Below are positions 52,110 through 54,247 of a stretch of DNA of 54,247 nt, one piece after another. Origin of the DNA: Mycobacterium kyorinense (lineage in GTDB: Bacteria > Actinomycetota > Actinomycetes > Mycobacteriales > Mycobacteriaceae); assembly GCF_001672775.1 (NCBI RefSeq), contig NZ_LZKJ01000036.1, positions 1-54,247 of the forward strand, read 5' to 3'. Position numbers and translations under genes: made by a program. Below the pieces are notes generated by a model that saw nothing but the letters and a program-made list of their open reading frames with translations, did no database searches and was not told where the DNA came from. The stretch's first letter is position 1; each line of letters opens with the position of its first letter.

Positions 52110-52892
52110 TCAGCCCGGCTGAGCCCAAGAGATCAGCCGGGATAGCGCCTGGTTGAGTCCTCGCCGCAGTTCCAGGGTGTCGGCTGCCAGCGCCGTGACC
52201 ACCACGGCCGGCCCCGCGAGCGGCAGGACAGCGAGGGTATCCCCGAGGGGACCGCCCTGCGGACGTTCGTCGCGCCACGCGGGATCCACGACGAGCATCG
52301 AGCCGAGAGTTCGATACGCACCGACCACCGCGGGCGTATCCCAGCCGTCCGAGCGCGGGCCGACGCCCAATTGCTGGTGGTAGAGCGGCGCACCGTTGCG
52401 TCGCACGCGAATGCTTTGGCGGACATTGCCTGTTCGTTCACCGTGCCGGCCGAGCAGCAACTCCTCGCGCATCAGCAGCCGAGCGTCCGCGTCGAGTTCG
52501 ACGCGCACGTCGTGGCGGTGATAACACCCATCGGCGGCGATGATCGGCTCGGGCAGCCAGATCAGCGTCGCGCCATCGGCGACACGGATATCGATGGCCA
52601 TCGTTGATTGTTCGTTGTGCGGTCCGGGCAGCAGCACCGTCGACGAGATATCTGCCAGGACCAGAGCACTGTCTGCGCCCACGTCAACGCTGAAGGTAAG
52701 TTGATCGCCGCCGACGGGCCCGGCAGCACCGGCGGCGATACAGACGTAAACCGCATCGGGGTTTTCGCTCGCACACTGCTCCCGAGCCTTCGGCATGGTA
52801 AGCCGCAGATTCAACGGCGCCTCGCAACACAATTGGGAGACGAAGCTACCGTTCGCATTGCGTGCGGTAGCCAGACAAGCCTGAGCAACCAT
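52110..52892 (-). CDS. ureD: Urease accessory protein UreD
   Basis: UreD (UreH) is the scaffold that binds apo-urease and, with UreF and UreG, loads nickel. The product from ATG 52892 is about 260 residues with ACLATARNANGSFVSQLCCE, PLNLRLT, VGGDQLTFSVDVGADSALVL and IWLPEPIIAADGCYHRHDVR, all typical of UreD. The open frame continues to 53027 across the end of ureF and is not used. It lies 19 bases after ureF and before ureG. The place between F and G differs from the M. tuberculosis order I recall. Confidence 0.9.
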   Translation of the reverse strand: MVAQACLATARNANGSFVSQLCCEAPLNLRLTMPKAREQCASENPDAVYVCIAAGAAGPVGGDQLTFSVDVGADSALVLADISSTVLLPGPHNEQSTMAIDIRVADGATLIWLPEPIIAADGCYHRHDVRVELDADARLLMREELLLGRHGERTGNVRQSIRVRRNGAPLYHQQLGVGPRSDGWDTPAVVGAYRTLGSMLVVDPAWRDERPQGGPLGDTLAVLPLAGPAVVVTALAADTLELRRGLNQALSRLISWAQPG

Positions 52893-52911
52893 GCCACTAC
52901 GGTGACGCCGG

Positions 52912-53577
52912 TCAAGAAGCAAACAGCCGCACCGCCTCCCGGGCATGATGCTCGGCGGCGATATCGAGCAGCGGCGCGTTGGCGGCCGGCAACTCCGCCA
53001 CCGGAGCATCGACGTATCGGGTTGCATGATCGGCCAATTCGTCGAGCAGCCCGGTGAGGTTCGCCAATATCGCGTGCACGTGGAACGGGTCGAGGCTCAG
53101 CAGCCGTACTGCGGCGGTAGCCGGGCCCACCACGTTCTCGTGCAACGCCCATAACGCGGCGTCGCGCGGTGACAGATCGAAAACCGATGCGGCGACGCCG
53201 AGCACGATCGGCTGATGCGCATCGTCGTCGAGTTCGGCCAGCCGGGAATGCGGTCGGACTCGAGCCGCAGCTCGGGCCAGTTGCCGGCCGAGGGCACGAG
53301 AAACGGCGCGCACTGCCGGCGAGGGTAGGCGGGCATCCAGTTCGAGACCCAGGGCGTGCAGGCGGCCGGGGTCGGCGGTCCCACAAGCCGCGGCGGCGAA
53401 GGCGGCAGCCACGACACCTGACGTCGCGGCGCGGCCGCGTAGAAACGCTTCCAGGCTCGAAATGTCGTGGACGCGTCCGGCCATGATGCTTGGTTCTACA
53501 CCACCGGAATGCGCGTATCCCCCGGATGGGAACCGGCCGTCGGCCAGTAGCAACAGCGCCGCGGGACTCGTCGGCAT
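52912..53577 (-). CDS. ureF: Urease accessory protein UreF
   Basis: UreF is the bridging accessory that joins UreD and UreG during nickel loading. The 221-residue product begins LLLLADGRFPSGGYAHSGGV, the UreF signature, and is all-helical, with EAFLRGRAATSGVVAAAFAA and a middle GRQLARAAARVRPHSRLAEL. Near the C-terminus AAVRLLSLDPFHVHAILANL is usual. ATG 53577 lies two bases after the ureC stop, so the genes are translationally coupled. The frame upstream to 53982 lies within ureC. Confidence 0.9.
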   Translation of the reverse strand: MPTSPAALLLLADGRFPSGGYAHSGGVEPSIMAGRVHDISSLEAFLRGRAATSGVVAAAFAAAACGTADPGRLHALGLELDARLPSPAVRAVSRALGRQLARAAARVRPHSRLAELDDDAHQPIVLGVAASVFDLSPRDAALWALHENVVGPATAAVRLLSLDPFHVHAILANLTGLLDELADHATRYVDAPVAELPAANAPLLDIAAEHHAREAVRLFAS

Positions 53578-53579
53578 GA

Positions 53580-54247
53580 TCAATAGAGGAAGTAGCGCTG
53601 GGTCATCGGAAGTTCGGTGAGCGGCGGGTGGTTGGCGGGTTGACCGTCGATGCGGACCTCGAATGTGTTGGGGTTGACCTCGATGGTCGGCAGCGCATCG
53701 TTGAGCGGTAGGTCCGCTTTGGACAGGCCGCGCATGTTCTTGACCGGCACCAGCTTTCGGTCGATATTCAGCCGATCGGCCAGCCCGTCCTCCAGGGCGG
53801 CCGGCGCGACGAACGCGACACTGGTGGCCGCCGCGGCGCGGGTATGGGCGTTGTACCCCAGCCGCGGCAATACCGGCTGGGGTGTGGGCACCGATGCGCT
53901 CGGGTCGCCGAGCAGTGCCATCGCTGCCATTCCGCCCTTGAACACCACAGTCGGCTTGACGCCGAACAGCGCCGGTGTCCACAACACGAAGTCCGCCAGT
54001 TTGCCCGGCGCGATCGAGCCGATCTCGTCGTCGAGGCCGTGGATCAGCGCCGGACAGATGGTGGTCTTGGCGACGTAGCGGCGTGCTCGCTCATTGTCGG
54101 CCAGTTCATTTGGCGACAGCTGGCCGCGCAGCTGTTTCATCGCGTGCGCCGTCTGCCAGGTACGCAGCACCGTCTCGCCGAGCCGTCCCATGGCCTGGGC
54201 GTCCGACTGCATCGCGGAGATCGCGCCGATGTCTTGCAGGATGTCCT
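53580..54247 (-). CDS. ureC: Urease alpha subunit UreC, C-terminal part (cut by the right edge)
   Basis: The first 340 or so residues of the catalytic subunit lie outside the window, and the last about 222 residues are present. The visible part begins [20 protein letters not shown], in which the nickel-binding aspartate of urease (Asp360 in Klebsiella numbering) lies in the SDAQAMGR motif. It goes on with [20 protein letters not shown] and [20 protein letters not shown], then [20 protein letters not shown]. It ends [17 protein letters not shown]. The mobile-flap histidine and carbamylated lysine are not in this portion. It is the first of four adjacent urease genes here and the ureA/ureB genes should lie beyond 54247. 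Confidence 0.96.
   Translation of the reverse strand, partial: DILQDIGAISAMQSDAQAMGRLGETVLRTWQTAHAMKQLRGQLSPNELADNERARRYVAKTTICPALIHGLDDEIGSIAPGKLADFVLWTPALFGVKPTVVFKGGMAAMALLGDPSASVPTPQPVLPRLGYNAHTRAAAATSVAFVAPAALEDGLADRLNIDRKLVPVKNMRGLSKADLPLNDALPTIEVNPNTFEVRIDGQPANHPPLTELPMTQRYFLY

Overview
The window reads as high-GC actinobacterial chromosome, most likely a Mycobacterium. The markers are a leaderless furA followed by katG, an undivided isocitrate lyase 2 (ICL2, about 766 residues), a FadD31-type fatty-acyl-AMP ligase, several F420/flavin luciferase-like monooxygenases, TIGR00027-type methyltransferases, a deazaflavin nitroreductase and a urease operon. No rRNA, tRNA, CRISPR array or insertion sequence was recognised. 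Genus is inferred from family content and remembered mycobacterial gene order. No database search was possible.

Layout. (1) 1-10.7 kb is core-like. A minus-strand run holds fadD31, a NYN ribonuclease-like gene, tenA and an ANTAR gene cut by the left edge. Two membrane proteins, a W/P-rich protein and an NADPH oxidoreductase follow. ICL2 comes next, and a large hairpin separates it from a convergent luciferase-like oxidoreductase. A glycine-rich repeat lipoprotein ends this part. (2) 10.7-14.6 kb has a methyltransferase and two SnoaL-like proteins, divergent from a MocR-type regulator, then a cis-CaaD-like tautomerase. (3) 14.15-33.66 kb is an unbroken minus-strand series of 16 genes: HD hydrolase, GlxA-type regulator, AraC regulator, FAD monooxygenase, phthiodiolone-ketoreductase-like enzyme, GMC oxidoreductase, cupin, second FAD monooxygenase, methyltransferase, FMN reductase, Dps, UbiX, UbiD, another luciferase-like enzyme, a LuxR/LAL regulator and the tautomerase. 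(4) 33.9-40.8 kb has a secreted protein, one more luciferase-like enzyme, an SDR, a second LAL regulator and a second GlxA-type regulator. The 14-41 kb stretch is rich in paralogous pairs and looks like an accessory oxidative or decarboxylative metabolic island. (5) 40.8-50.6 kb is again core-like: SGNH hydrolase plus acyltransferase-3, furA-katG, a Ddn-like protein, a STAS protein, a secreted protein, an alpha/beta hydrolase, an acyl-CoA dehydrogenase and an epimerase. (6) 50.6 kb to the end has a coiled-coil protein and the distal urease operon in the order ureC(partial)-ureF-ureD-ureG.

The most interesting signals are regulatory. A 13-base box (GGTCGCATCCGCC on the + strand; GGCGGATGCGACC in gene orientation) recurs exactly three times, each time in the gap upstream of a minus-strand gene (tautomerase, FMN reductase, SDR). 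A second element, AAGCT, lies 15-17 bases downstream of it each time. Two of these gaps lie directly downstream of the two LAL regulator genes. A second motif, TTGTGGGAAA, occurs upstream of the FAD monooxygenase, AraC and HD genes. Together they suggest that the island is run as one or two small regulons around a UbiX/UbiD (prenylated FMN) decarboxylase and flavin/F420 oxidoreductases. That functional reading is inference.
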